This document shows, in pieces, positions 15,930 to 22,756 of a stretch of DNA of 27,040 nucleotides. The notes below the pieces were generated by a model. It had not been told where the DNA came from. It searched no databases and saw only the letters and a program-made list of their open reading frames with translations. The stretch comes from an uncultured Bacteroidales bacterium. Lineage in GTDB: Bacteria > Bacteroidota > Bacteroidia > Bacteroidales > Bacteroidaceae. How positions within the stretch are numbered: position 1 is the stretch's first letter; every line of letters begins with the position of its first letter. The stretch covers positions 1-27,040 of the forward strand of contig CALCHR010000249.1 in assembly GCA_937901185.1 (NCBI GenBank), written 5' to 3'. Both the position numbers and the translations under genes were made by a program.

Positions 15930-16232
15930 ATGAAGACCAGGATAGAATATGAGAAGCGCACAGTAGAGAAGATGATACGTCTTTACTGTCGGGGCAATCG
16001 GCACGCAGCGTGTTTGTGTGAAGATTGCAAGCAGCTTTTGGAGTATGCCCATAGGCGCTTGGAGCTTTGCCGCTTTGGAGAAGAGAAAACTACCTGCCGC
16101 AAATGCCCCGTGCATTGCTACCGCCGCGATATGAAAGAGAAAATGCAGGCCGTGATGAGATATGCAGGCCCCAGAATGCTTTTCCGCTATCCGCTGCATG
16201 CCGTCAAGCATATTTGGATGGAGCTTTTTTAG
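15930..16232 (+). CDS. YgbA-family (nitrous-oxide-stimulated promoter family) protein
   Basis: A 100-residue cysteine-rich protein. The family pattern is evident: TVEKMIRLYCRGNRH, the CxxC of LCEDCKQLLEYAHRRLE, CRFGEEKTTCRKCPVHCYR with four cysteines, and VMRYAGPRMLFRYP near the end. These could bind a metal or iron-sulfur cluster. The E. coli relative YgbA is tied to the nitrosative-stress response. The start at MKTRIEYEK (15930) is chosen because the promoter at 15847-15878 would begin transcription after the upstream ATG at 15876. It is divergent from a nitroreductase, consistent with a shared redox or nitrosative-stress theme (inference). Confidence 0.85.
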   Translation: MKTRIEYEKRTVEKMIRLYCRGNRHAACLCEDCKQLLEYAHRRLELCRFGEEKTTCRKCPVHCYRRDMKEKMQAVMRYAGPRMLFRYPLHAVKHIWMELF

Positions 16233-16630
16233 CCCCGGCATCTCTGAACGACGCCGGTGCTGGCAGATTCTTCGGAAGAGGCATGTTGTGAGAAATTTTG
16301 ACAAAGAGCATCGGCAAAATAGAACTACTCGAAACAGCTGCGCTTTACTCGCTGAAACGAAAGTAAGACTTTCTTGCAACTAGGTCTTAGAAAAATTTTC
16401 TTAGGCCTTTACTAGTTTTCCAAGGTCTTACATTCTTTTGAGCAGAACGCTTGTGCAAAGCCCTATTAAACACCCATATTTTAGTAAAAGACCCTCTGCC
16501 TTTCTCCGGATTTTGTCAAACTGCGGCCAAACTTATGCCGGTTTGGCTCCGTGTGGTTGTGGCAGACGCGGGCAAGGGGTGAGCGTGGAGGGTTCTGAGC
16601 GAATGGTGAGATTGTATTTTAAGAAAAATA
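16233..16630. other. Gene-free region between two convergent genes
   Basis: No gene is seen. It holds repeat copy B (16361-16493), an imperfect hairpin AGCCCCGGC/GCCGGTGCT near 16230-16260 without a T-run on its 3' side, and a short perfect hairpin GCCAAAC/GTTTGGC at 16526-16547. Confidence 0.6.
16361..16493. repeat. 21-bp intergenic repeat family, copy B
   Basis: Units beginning at 16361, 16382, 16403 and 16423 are 20-21 bases apart; the recurring starts are AGGTCTTA, AGGCCTTTACTAG and AGGTCTTAC. A reversed unit, minus-strand GGTCTTTTACTAAAATAT, occupies 16473-16493. The copies are degenerate but share GG-C-TTTACTA and an A/T-rich second half with copies A and C. Confidence 0.55.
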
Positions 16631-16681
16631 TTGACACGGCAAGCAGTTCCTGCAGATAAGGATGGCTGCTTGCCGTGTCAA
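16631..16681 (-). terminator. Terminator of the cyd operon
   Basis: A perfect 16-base stem, TTGACACGGCAAGCAG (16631-16646) with CTGCTTGCCGTGTCAA (16666-16681), loop 19; on the minus strand TATTTTTC follows. It lies just beyond the HAD gene stop at 16700. Confidence 0.85.
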
Positions 16682-16699
16682 GAAAACTTTTGCATCGTC

Positions 16700-17422
16700 C
16701 TAAGCGCGGAGAATCTTTTCCATCTGCTCGGCCAGGGCGGTCATGGAGGGGAACAGCAAGTGGGCGCCGCTCTCGAGAAGAGCGCTCTCCGGCAACGGAC
16801 CGGTATTCACGGCTATCGTAAAGATGCGGGCTGCCGTGGCCGACTGCACTCCCAGGGGTGCGTTCTCCACGACGACAGCCTCCCAGGGCTCAATGCCGGC
16901 TTTCTCTAAAGCCATCAGATAGGGCTCGGGGTGGGGCTTTCCATACTTGACATGCTTGCTGGAGATGACATGCTCGGGGAGAAAATAGCCGGGAAAGTGG
17001 GTGGTCAGGCGGTTGAGCAGCGAGAGCTGTCCGCTGCCTGTCACGACGTAGATGTCAAGCGCTGCCTCCTTGACTACTTGCAACACCTCGGCTGCACCGG
17101 GCATCTTGGGCGCTTCGGGGTAGGCGTTGAACACCTTGCACTTGGCTTCGTAAATCTGCTGTACCTCTTCGGGCGTGGCTTTCCTTTTCCAGTATTTCTG
17201 CGTAAGGATATTTATCGTGGCCTCACCGGTTCTTCCTTCGTGCATAAAGGCCTCTTCGGGCGACATGTCCAGTCCGAACTCCGTGCAAATCTTCGACCAG
17301 GATTTGGCGTGATGGGGCATAGAGTCGAACAATACTCCGTCCATGTCGAAAAAGAGGGCACGGGGAGAGAAGTTGTTGAAACCGTGGCTCTGAAGGTACT
17401 GCTGAATCTCTTTCTTGAACAT
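16700..17422 (-). CDS. HAD-superfamily hydrolase, beta-phosphoglucomutase-like
   Basis: A 240-residue cytosolic phosphatase or phosphomutase. HAD motif I is FFDMDGVLFDSMP (nucleophile Asp and acid Asp), motif II is VVTGSG, the motif III lysine lies in KYGKPHPEPYL, and motif IV is VVVENAPLGVQSA. The helical cap is inserted after motif I (about residues 40-105). The substrate is unknown; sugar phosphates are typical for this subgroup. It begins 11 bases after the cydB stop and so is probably co-transcribed with the cytochrome bd genes, which is not an obvious functional link. Confidence 0.88.
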   Translation of the reverse strand: MFKKEIQQYLQSHGFNNFSPRALFFDMDGVLFDSMPHHAKSWSKICTEFGLDMSPEEAFMHEGRTGEATINILTQKYWKRKATPEEVQQIYEAKCKVFNAYPEAPKMPGAAEVLQVVKEAALDIYVVTGSGQLSLLNRLTTHFPGYFLPEHVISSKHVKYGKPHPEPYLMALEKAGIEPWEAVVVENAPLGVQSATAARIFTIAVNTGPLPESALLESGAHLLFPSMTALAEQMEKILRA

Positions 17423-17433
17423 GTAGCTGCGGG

Positions 17434-18579
17434 TTAATACTTATGCTCCTCCTTGGTTAGCTCCTGCTGCGTCAGACTCTTCTTGTCGATGGCACGCCAT
17501 GCGTAAATGATATATGCTAACACAAAGGGGATGATAAGCGACACGTAAGACATGGCTGTGAGCGTGAAGTGGCTGGAACAGCTGTTGGACAAGGTCAAGG
17601 AACTTTGCAGGTCGGCGGTAGAAGGGTAGTAGGCCGTTTGGTTATAGCCCACCGTGAGCAGCAGCGCCAATACCGTGCAGACAGTGCCTATGCCCGCCGG
17701 CCAGATGCCGCGGTATGAATTTTTCTTGAATAGGGTAAGCAGAATACCGAAGAGCACAAGTCCCACTCCTAATAACAACAAAGCAAGGATGCTTGGTACC
17801 GCAAGCAGATTGCTTAGATATTTATAGGGAGCCATATACACCACACCGCTTTCGTTGACGGCATATCCCTCGGTCACCAAAAGATGGACGAGGAAGGCTA
17901 CGAAGGCAATCAGGAAAGGTATGGTGTCTACAAGAACCTGACGGCGCAAACGCGGCTGCAGATGGGGGTCGCTGATGTTGTTGAGCAGGTAGAGCGAACC
18001 AAGGATGCGGGACAAAAAAAGTACAGAAAATCCCAAGACCAAGTTCCAGGGATTGGCCACAGCATCTAAGCCGTGCCATGCATTCGCCCATTGGCTAATC
18101 ACAGGATTGCCGCCTAAGATGCCCATAGCATCCTTGCTGACGGTGAAAGCTGCGCCATGGAAGAATGTACCAACGGCTGTGCCTAACAACAAGGGGCCGA
18201 AAACACCGTTGAATACCAAGAAGCGCCGATAGACGTTGCGCCCTAAAAGATTGCCGGGCTTGGATTGGAATTCATAGGCCACAGCCTGCAACACAAAACT
18301 TACCAGAATCAGCATCCACACCCAATAGGCGCCGCCAAAGCTGGTGCTGTAGAACAAAGGGAAGGAGGCAAAGAAAGCGCCGCCGAATGTAACCAATGTG
18401 GTAAAGGTAAATTCCCATTTGCGGCCGGTGGAGTTGACTATTAGGCTGCGCTCATCCTCGCTCTCGCCTAAACGAAAAATTAGAGAGTTGGCTCCCTGGA
18501 CGAACATCAAGAAGACTAAAAGACCTCCCAGCAAGGAAACAAGGAACCACCAGTATTGTTGTAGAAATTCGTAGGTCAT
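17434..18579 (-). CDS. cydB: Cytochrome bd ubiquinol oxidase subunit II
   Basis: A 381-residue membrane protein with about eight or more hydrophobic spans, the partner of CydA in the high-affinity quinol oxidase. CydB-type features are the opening YEFLQQYWWFLVSLLGGLLVFLMFVQGAN, then NSTGRKWEFTFTTLVTFGGAFFASFPLFYS and GNLLGRNVYRRFLVFNGVFGPLLLG. It follows cydA by 16 bases. The assembly reduces O2 to water at the inner membrane and lets an anaerobe tolerate or use nanomolar oxygen. No CydX-like small subunit was found. Confidence 0.93.
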   Translation of the reverse strand: MTYEFLQQYWWFLVSLLGGLLVFLMFVQGANSLIFRLGESEDERSLIVNSTGRKWEFTFTTLVTFGGAFFASFPLFYSTSFGGAYWVWMLILVSFVLQAVAYEFQSKPGNLLGRNVYRRFLVFNGVFGPLLLGTAVGTFFHGAAFTVSKDAMGILGGNPVISQWANAWHGLDAVANPWNLVLGFSVLFLSRILGSLYLLNNISDPHLQPRLRRQVLVDTIPFLIAFVAFLVHLLVTEGYAVNESGVVYMAPYKYLSNLLAVPSILALLLLGVGLVLFGILLTLFKKNSYRGIWPAGIGTVCTVLALLLTVGYNQTAYYPSTADLQSSLTLSNSCSSHFTLTAMSYVSLIIPFVLAYIIYAWRAIDKKSLTQQELTKEEHKY

Positions 18580-18595
18580 AATATTACTTGTTTAA

Positions 18596-20104
18596 TTAGT
18601 GCTTACTGTTAATAGGGGCATCCATCTCCCAATCCTTGATGGCCTTGCACATAATACGTACTTCGGCTATGAGAAGAAGGGTGAAAAGGCCCAGGAATAT
18701 AAAGAATGTGGTTTGTACAGATGCAGTAGGTATTTGCGAGATGGAAACATTGACCGGAAGCAAATCTTGTATCGCCCAAGGTTGGCGGCCCACTTCGGCA
18801 ACGACCCAACCGGCTTGACCGGCCATGTAAACCAAGGGGATACTCCAAAGGCCTGCGTAGAGCAACCAGCGCTTCTCGGCCAAAGTGCCCTTGCGCTCAA
18901 ACCACCATGCTAAAATAAGGAAAAGCATCAAGGCACATCCTCCTCCAATCATGACGCGGAAGGCCCAGTAAACAATGGGGATGTTGGGAATTAAATCAGT
19001 CTTCTCTTTGATATGTCCATAGCCAAAGTAGGCTTGGTTTTCTTCAAAGACCTTACGAGCTTGTGCAGCGAGTGTAGAGTCGGTTTTATAGTGAGTGCGG
19101 TATTCCTTGAAAGCAGCAACGGCTTTTTTCCCGCGCTCCATTTTTTCGTCAGCAGAAAGGTGTGTGGTGCCGTCGTTGTCTTTATATCCGTCGAGAATGT
19201 CTTGCGTGCCGGGCACAAAGCCATTGATGTCGTGGGTGGCGAGGATAGATAAAACGCCGGGCACTTCTACGCCGGGAATAATAGAAAACGGGGCTTGCGT
19301 TCCGCCTTTCTCAAGACCTTCTGCCGCAGCCAGTTTCATAGGTTGATGGCGAGCAATTTCTATTCCGGAGCGGTCGCCTGTAAACATAACAGTCAGTATT
19401 GCTACAAGTCCAACTACTGAAGCTACGCGGATGCTGGCAAGGGCGAATCGCTTGTTGCGCCGCTTGAGCAGATACCAGCAACTGACTCCTACAACAAACA
19501 CGGCACCGGTCATCCAACCACTGGAAACTGTATGGAAAAACTTTGTGATAGCTATAGGTTGAAAAGCTACAGCCCAAAAGTCTACCATCTCATTGCGGAC
19601 AGTCTCCGGATTGAAAGTCATACCCACAGGATGCTGCATCCAACTATTGGCAACCAAAATCCACCAAGCAGAAATGGTGGCTCCCAATCCTGTGAGCCAC
19701 GTTGAGGCTAAATGGAAACGCTGGCTAACTTTGTTCCAACCGAAGAACATAACTGCGATAAAGGTGGCCTCCATAAAAAATGCCAGTATGCCTTCAATGG
19801 CTAATGGCGCACCGAAAATGTCACCCACGAACCAAGAATAGTTGCTCCAGTTGGTGCCAAATTCAAATTCTAAGATAATACCGGTTGCCACTCCAATGGC
19901 AAAATTGATACCAAAGATTTTCTGCCAAAATTGAGCCGTACGTTTCCAAAAAACATCTTGGGTCTTCACATAGATAGACTCCATTATGGCCATTACAACA
20001 GCCAGTCCGAGGGTTAGTGGAACAAAAAGCCAATGGTAGCAGGCTGTCAGTGCAAACTGTGCTCTCGACCAATCGATGAGCGATTCTTGTATTACTCCGT
20101 TCAT
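18596..20104 (-). CDS. cydA: Cytochrome bd ubiquinol oxidase subunit I
   Basis: A 502-residue membrane protein carrying the haems and the quinol site. Signature segments are seen: WSRAQFALTACYHWLFVPLT with the haem-ligand His24, GVATGIILEFEFGTNWSNYS, the acidic EGILAFFMEATFIAVMFFGW, ANSWMQHPVG, FTGDRSGIEIARHQPMKLAAAEG (start of the Q loop) and GRQPWAIQDLLPVNVSIS. It has the shorter Q-loop type expected outside Proteobacteria (judged by length and spacing). It is downstream of a DUF4492 gene and upstream of cydB on the same strand. Confidence 0.96.
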   Translation of the reverse strand: MNGVIQESLIDWSRAQFALTACYHWLFVPLTLGLAVVMAIMESIYVKTQDVFWKRTAQFWQKIFGINFAIGVATGIILEFEFGTNWSNYSWFVGDIFGAPLAIEGILAFFMEATFIAVMFFGWNKVSQRFHLASTWLTGLGATISAWWILVANSWMQHPVGMTFNPETVRNEMVDFWAVAFQPIAITKFFHTVSSGWMTGAVFVVGVSCWYLLKRRNKRFALASIRVASVVGLVAILTVMFTGDRSGIEIARHQPMKLAAAEGLEKGGTQAPFSIIPGVEVPGVLSILATHDINGFVPGTQDILDGYKDNDGTTHLSADEKMERGKKAVAAFKEYRTHYKTDSTLAAQARKVFEENQAYFGYGHIKEKTDLIPNIPIVYWAFRVMIGGGCALMLFLILAWWFERKGTLAEKRWLLYAGLWSIPLVYMAGQAGWVVAEVGRQPWAIQDLLPVNVSISQIPTASVQTTFFIFLGLFTLLLIAEVRIMCKAIKDWEMDAPINSKH

Positions 20105-20138
20105 AATATTAGGTTGAAAGTTTTCAAAGAAAAAAAGT

Positions 20139-20357
20139 TTATTCTATAGAGTATAGATTTTCTGCCACAGTAGTTTGTTTCTCACAATCTGTTTTTCCGG
20201 CGAGCGTGGGTTGGAAAAAAAATACGCGTAGTATAGCAAACATAATGAAGAGCTTAATGAGTATTATTACCCATAAAGTACGCCCCCAAGTCATAGTACG
20301 AAATCCTTCTACGTAAAAGAATAGCGCACTCCTTAAATAACTACATGCTTTTTTCAT
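20139..20357 (-). CDS. DUF4492 small membrane protein
   Basis: A 72-residue protein with one long hydrophobic span: ARGRTLWV-type region ending LWVIILIKLFIMFAILRVFFF. The family (DUF4492) sits in front of cydA in many Bacteroidales and might be an accessory of the oxidase; no function is established. The ATG at 20357 is chosen because the frame's upstream TTG at 20375 lies inside the -7 boxes. It ends 34 bases before cydA. Confidence 0.8.
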   Translation of the reverse strand: MKKACSYLRSALFFYVEGFRTMTWGRTLWVIILIKLFIMFAILRVFFFQPTLAGKTDCEKQTTVAENLYSIE

Positions 20358-20362
20358 TTGCC

Positions 20363-20380
20363 CAAATGTAAGCAAATATA
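20363..20380 (-). promoter_or_regulatory. Overlapping -7 boxes before DUF4492-cydAB
   Basis: Two minus-strand matches to TAnnTTTG lie side by side: TATATTTG (20380-20373) and TACATTTG (20370-20363). The first would leave a leader of about 10 bases, the second almost none. A nearby CATTTG-CC-CAAATG inverted repeat (20355-20368) overlaps the start codon and could be an operator (speculative). Confidence 0.55.
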
Positions 20381-20455
20381 TTAGAAGAGCAGAAATCTGT
20401 TAATGATTTTTATAATTTTTCTTCTTAGAAAAATATATCTTAACCATTAGAAAAT

Positions 20456-20488
20456 AAAAAGAGGTGGTGCGCTCAAACACACCACCTC
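20456..20488 (-). terminator. Terminator of dnaK
   Basis: GAGGTGGTG (20461-20469) pairs perfectly with CACCACCTC (20480-20488), loop 10, followed on the minus strand by TTTTTATTTTC. It is about 35 bases beyond the dnaK stop. Confidence 0.88.
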
Positions 20489-20521
20489 ATAGCTTTTTTG
20501 CTATAGGACTATTCTATAGAA

Positions 20522-22438
20522 TTATTTGACTTCTTCGAAGTCGGCATCTTGGATGTCGTCGTTCTTGTTGCCTTGTTGAGGACCGGCTTGCTGTCCGCCT
20601 TGGAAGCCGGCGTCGGGACCGGGCTGTCCGCCTGTTTGCTGATACATTTGGGCGCTGGCGGCTTGCCATGCGTTGTTGAGTTCAGCGATAGCGGCGTCGA
20701 TGGCGGCGAGATCTTGGGCTTTGTGAGCGTCCTTCAGTTTGCCAAGAGCGCCTTCAATAGCTGGTTTGTGCTGAGCGGGGAGTTTGTCGCCGAGTTCCTT
20801 CAACTGATTTTCGGTTTGGAAGATCATGCTGTCGGCCTGGTTGATTTTGTCTACACGCTCGCGTTCCTTCTTGTCGGCTTCGGCGTTGGCTTCGGCTTCG
20901 GCTTTCATGCGGTCGATTTCTTCTTGGCTGAGACCTGAAGATGCTTCGATGCGGATGGTTTGTTCCTTGCCGGTAGCCTTGTCCTTAGCAGATACTTTGA
21001 GGATACCGTTGGCGTCGATGTCGAAGGTTACTTCAATTTGAGGCACACCACGGCGTGCGGGAGCGATTCCGGCGAGGTTGAAGCGGCCGATGCTCTTATT
21101 GTCGCGAGCGAATTGGCGTTCGCCTTGGAGCACGTGGATGGTTACTTCGGGCTGGTTGTCTTCGGCTGTTGAGAACACTTGGCTCTTCTTGCAGGGGATG
21201 GTTGTGTTGGCTTCGATGAGCTTGGTCATCACGCCACCCAGGGTTTCGATACCCATTGAGAGGGGAGTTACGTCGAGCAGCACGATGTCGCCCACGCCTT
21301 CTTCTTTGTTCAAGATGGCACCTTGGATAGAGGCTCCTACGGCCACTACTTCGTCGGGGTTTACGCCCTTAGAGGGAGCTTTGCCAAAGAAGTTTTCTAC
21401 CAACTGCTGTACGGCGGGGATGCGGGTTGAACCTCCGACGAGGATTACTTCGTCAATGTCGGATGTGTTGAGACCGGCGTCGCGCAATGCGTTCTCGCAG
21501 GGCAGTTTGCAAGCCTGAATCAAGTTGTGGGCCAAGGCTTCAAATTTTGCGCGGGTCAAGGTTTTCACCAAATGTTTGGGCACACCGCCTACGGGCATGA
21601 TGTAGGGGAGGTTGATTTCTGTGCTGGTGGTAGAAGAGAGTTCTATCTTAGCTTTCTCAGCTGCTTCTTTGAGGCGTTGCATAGCCATGGGGTCGGCAGA
21701 GAGGTCGGCGCCTTCGTCGTTCTTAAATTCCTGTACGAGCCAGTCGATGATTACGTGGTCGAAGTCGTCGCCGCCGAGGTGGGTATCTCCGTTGGTGGAG
21801 AGCACTTCAAACACGCCGCCGCCGAACTCGAGGATAGAGATATCGAAGGTACCGCCACCGAGGTCGAACACTGCGATTTTCATATCCTTATTAGCCTTGT
21901 CGATACCATAGGCCAGGGCTGCTGCTGTAGGCTCGTTCACGATACGCTTCACTTCGAGACCGGCAATCTGACCGGCTTCTTTGGTGGCCTGACGCTGTGA
22001 GTCGCTAAAGTAAGCGGGCACGGTGATTACGGCTTCGGTCACTTCTTGTCCGAGGTAGTCTTCAGCGGTCTTTTTCATCTTCTGGAGAATGATGGCTGAG
22101 ATTTCCTGCGGAGTGTATTGGCGTCCGTCGATGTCTACGCGCGGAGTGTTGTTCTCGCCGCGCACCACTTCGTACGGGGTGCGACTGGTTTCTTTCTGCA
22201 CCTGGTCGTATGTCTCGCCCATGAAGCGCTTGATAGAGTAGATGGTGCGCTTGGGGTTGGTGATGGCTTGACGCTTGGCGGGGTCGCCCACTTTGCGCTC
22301 GCCGCCTTCAACGAAGGCCACTACTGAGGGAGTTGTACGCTTACCTTCGGCGTTGGTGATTACCACAGGCTCGTTACCCTCGAACACTGCCACACATGAG
22401 TTGGTTGTTCCTAAGTCAATTCCGATAATTTTTCCCAT
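20522..22438 (-). CDS. dnaK: Molecular chaperone DnaK (Hsp70)
   Basis: A 638-residue ATP-dependent chaperone. The nucleotide-binding domain opens with GKIIGIDLGTTNSCVAVFEG and contains VITVPAYFSDSQRQATKEAG and AVFDLGGGTFDISILE; the substrate domain follows (from about 390), with the linker region VLLDVTPLSMGIETLGG. The C-terminal lid ends in a Gly/Gln-rich tail and DIQDADFEEVK. The frame is open to 22522, but the typical start is MGKIIGIDLG at 22438, giving the usual length of 638. It stands alone, without dnaJ or grpE beside it. The only clear promoter-like site upstream is of the sigma-54 type. Confidence 0.98.
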   Translation of the reverse strand: MGKIIGIDLGTTNSCVAVFEGNEPVVITNAEGKRTTPSVVAFVEGGERKVGDPAKRQAITNPKRTIYSIKRFMGETYDQVQKETSRTPYEVVRGENNTPRVDIDGRQYTPQEISAIILQKMKKTAEDYLGQEVTEAVITVPAYFSDSQRQATKEAGQIAGLEVKRIVNEPTAAALAYGIDKANKDMKIAVFDLGGGTFDISILEFGGGVFEVLSTNGDTHLGGDDFDHVIIDWLVQEFKNDEGADLSADPMAMQRLKEAAEKAKIELSSTTSTEINLPYIMPVGGVPKHLVKTLTRAKFEALAHNLIQACKLPCENALRDAGLNTSDIDEVILVGGSTRIPAVQQLVENFFGKAPSKGVNPDEVVAVGASIQGAILNKEEGVGDIVLLDVTPLSMGIETLGGVMTKLIEANTTIPCKKSQVFSTAEDNQPEVTIHVLQGERQFARDNKSIGRFNLAGIAPARRGVPQIEVTFDIDANGILKVSAKDKATGKEQTIRIEASSGLSQEEIDRMKAEAEANAEADKKERERVDKINQADSMIFQTENQLKELGDKLPAQHKPAIEGALGKLKDAHKAQDLAAIDAAIAELNNAWQAASAQMYQQTGGQPGPDAGFQGGQQAGPQQGNKNDDIQDADFEEVK

Positions 22439-22518
22439 AATCTTTATTTTTTTATTGTTATATTGTTTCGTTTCTTGGTGGTGGGCGGATTTTTTGTTCC
22501 GCATCTGCTTAGATATAT

Positions 22519-22533
22519 GCAATCAGTGTGCCA
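22519..22533 (-). promoter_or_regulatory. Sigma-54-type -24/-12 promoter of dnaK
   Basis: On the minus strand TGGCAC (22533-22528) and TTGC (22522-22519) are exactly 5 bases apart, as in the consensus TGGCAC-N5-TTGC, with T before and A after as expected; only the G after TGGCAC is replaced by A. It would start transcription near 22508, about 70 bases before the ATG. Confidence 0.6.
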
Positions 22534-22587
22534 AAACTTCGATTGAAAGAAAAAATATTTTGTTTTTCTCTTATTTTTTTTCAGCCT

Positions 22588-22635
22588 CTGAGCCATTTGT
22601 CGGAGTTTTATCCGATTTTTCTGCCAATTTGTCAG
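22588..22635 (-). promoter_or_regulatory. Two phased activator-like sites upstream of dnaK
   Basis: A near-palindrome, plus-strand CTGCCAATTTGTCAG (22621-22635), and a second, degenerate copy containing GCCATTTGTCGG (22592-22603) are offset by 32 bases, about three helical turns. They lie roughly 80-130 bases before the predicted transcription start, where enhancer-binding proteins usually bind. Confidence 0.4.
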
Positions 22636-22700
22636 TCTTTTTTGTATTGCAGAAGCGGTCCTGCGGCTTTTTAGCAACTATGATATACTGTACTGCAAAC

Positions 22701-22734
22701 AAAAAAGTCGGCCATGAATCATGACCGACTTTTT
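22701..22734 (-). terminator. Bidirectional terminator after the LRR gene
   Basis: AAAAAGTCGG and CCGACTTTTT pair around a CATG-AAT-CATG inner stem, with A and T runs on both sides and one C-A mismatch. It lies just past the LRR gene stop at 22757. Confidence 0.85.
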
Positions 22735-22756
22735 GTTTATACATTATATAATATAT

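Larger units (their letters stand above)
22439..22756. other. dnaK upstream region
   Basis: A gene-free stretch holding an inferred leader of about 70 bases (AT-rich), a sigma-54-type promoter (22519-22533), two phased upstream sites (22588-22635) and the terminator shared with the LRR gene (22701-22734). No TAnnTTTG box and no CIRCE-type inverted repeat were found here. Confidence 0.7.

Noticed and set aside
22439..22522. N-terminal extension of DnaK to 22522
   Set aside because: The extra residues are Lys/Asn/Gln-rich, the usual DnaK start is MGKIIGIDLG, and the sigma-54-type promoter overlaps the upstream start.
22439..22756. CIRCE operator (HrcA site) upstream of dnaK
   Set aside because: No TTAGCACTC/GAGTGCTAA-type repeat is visible.
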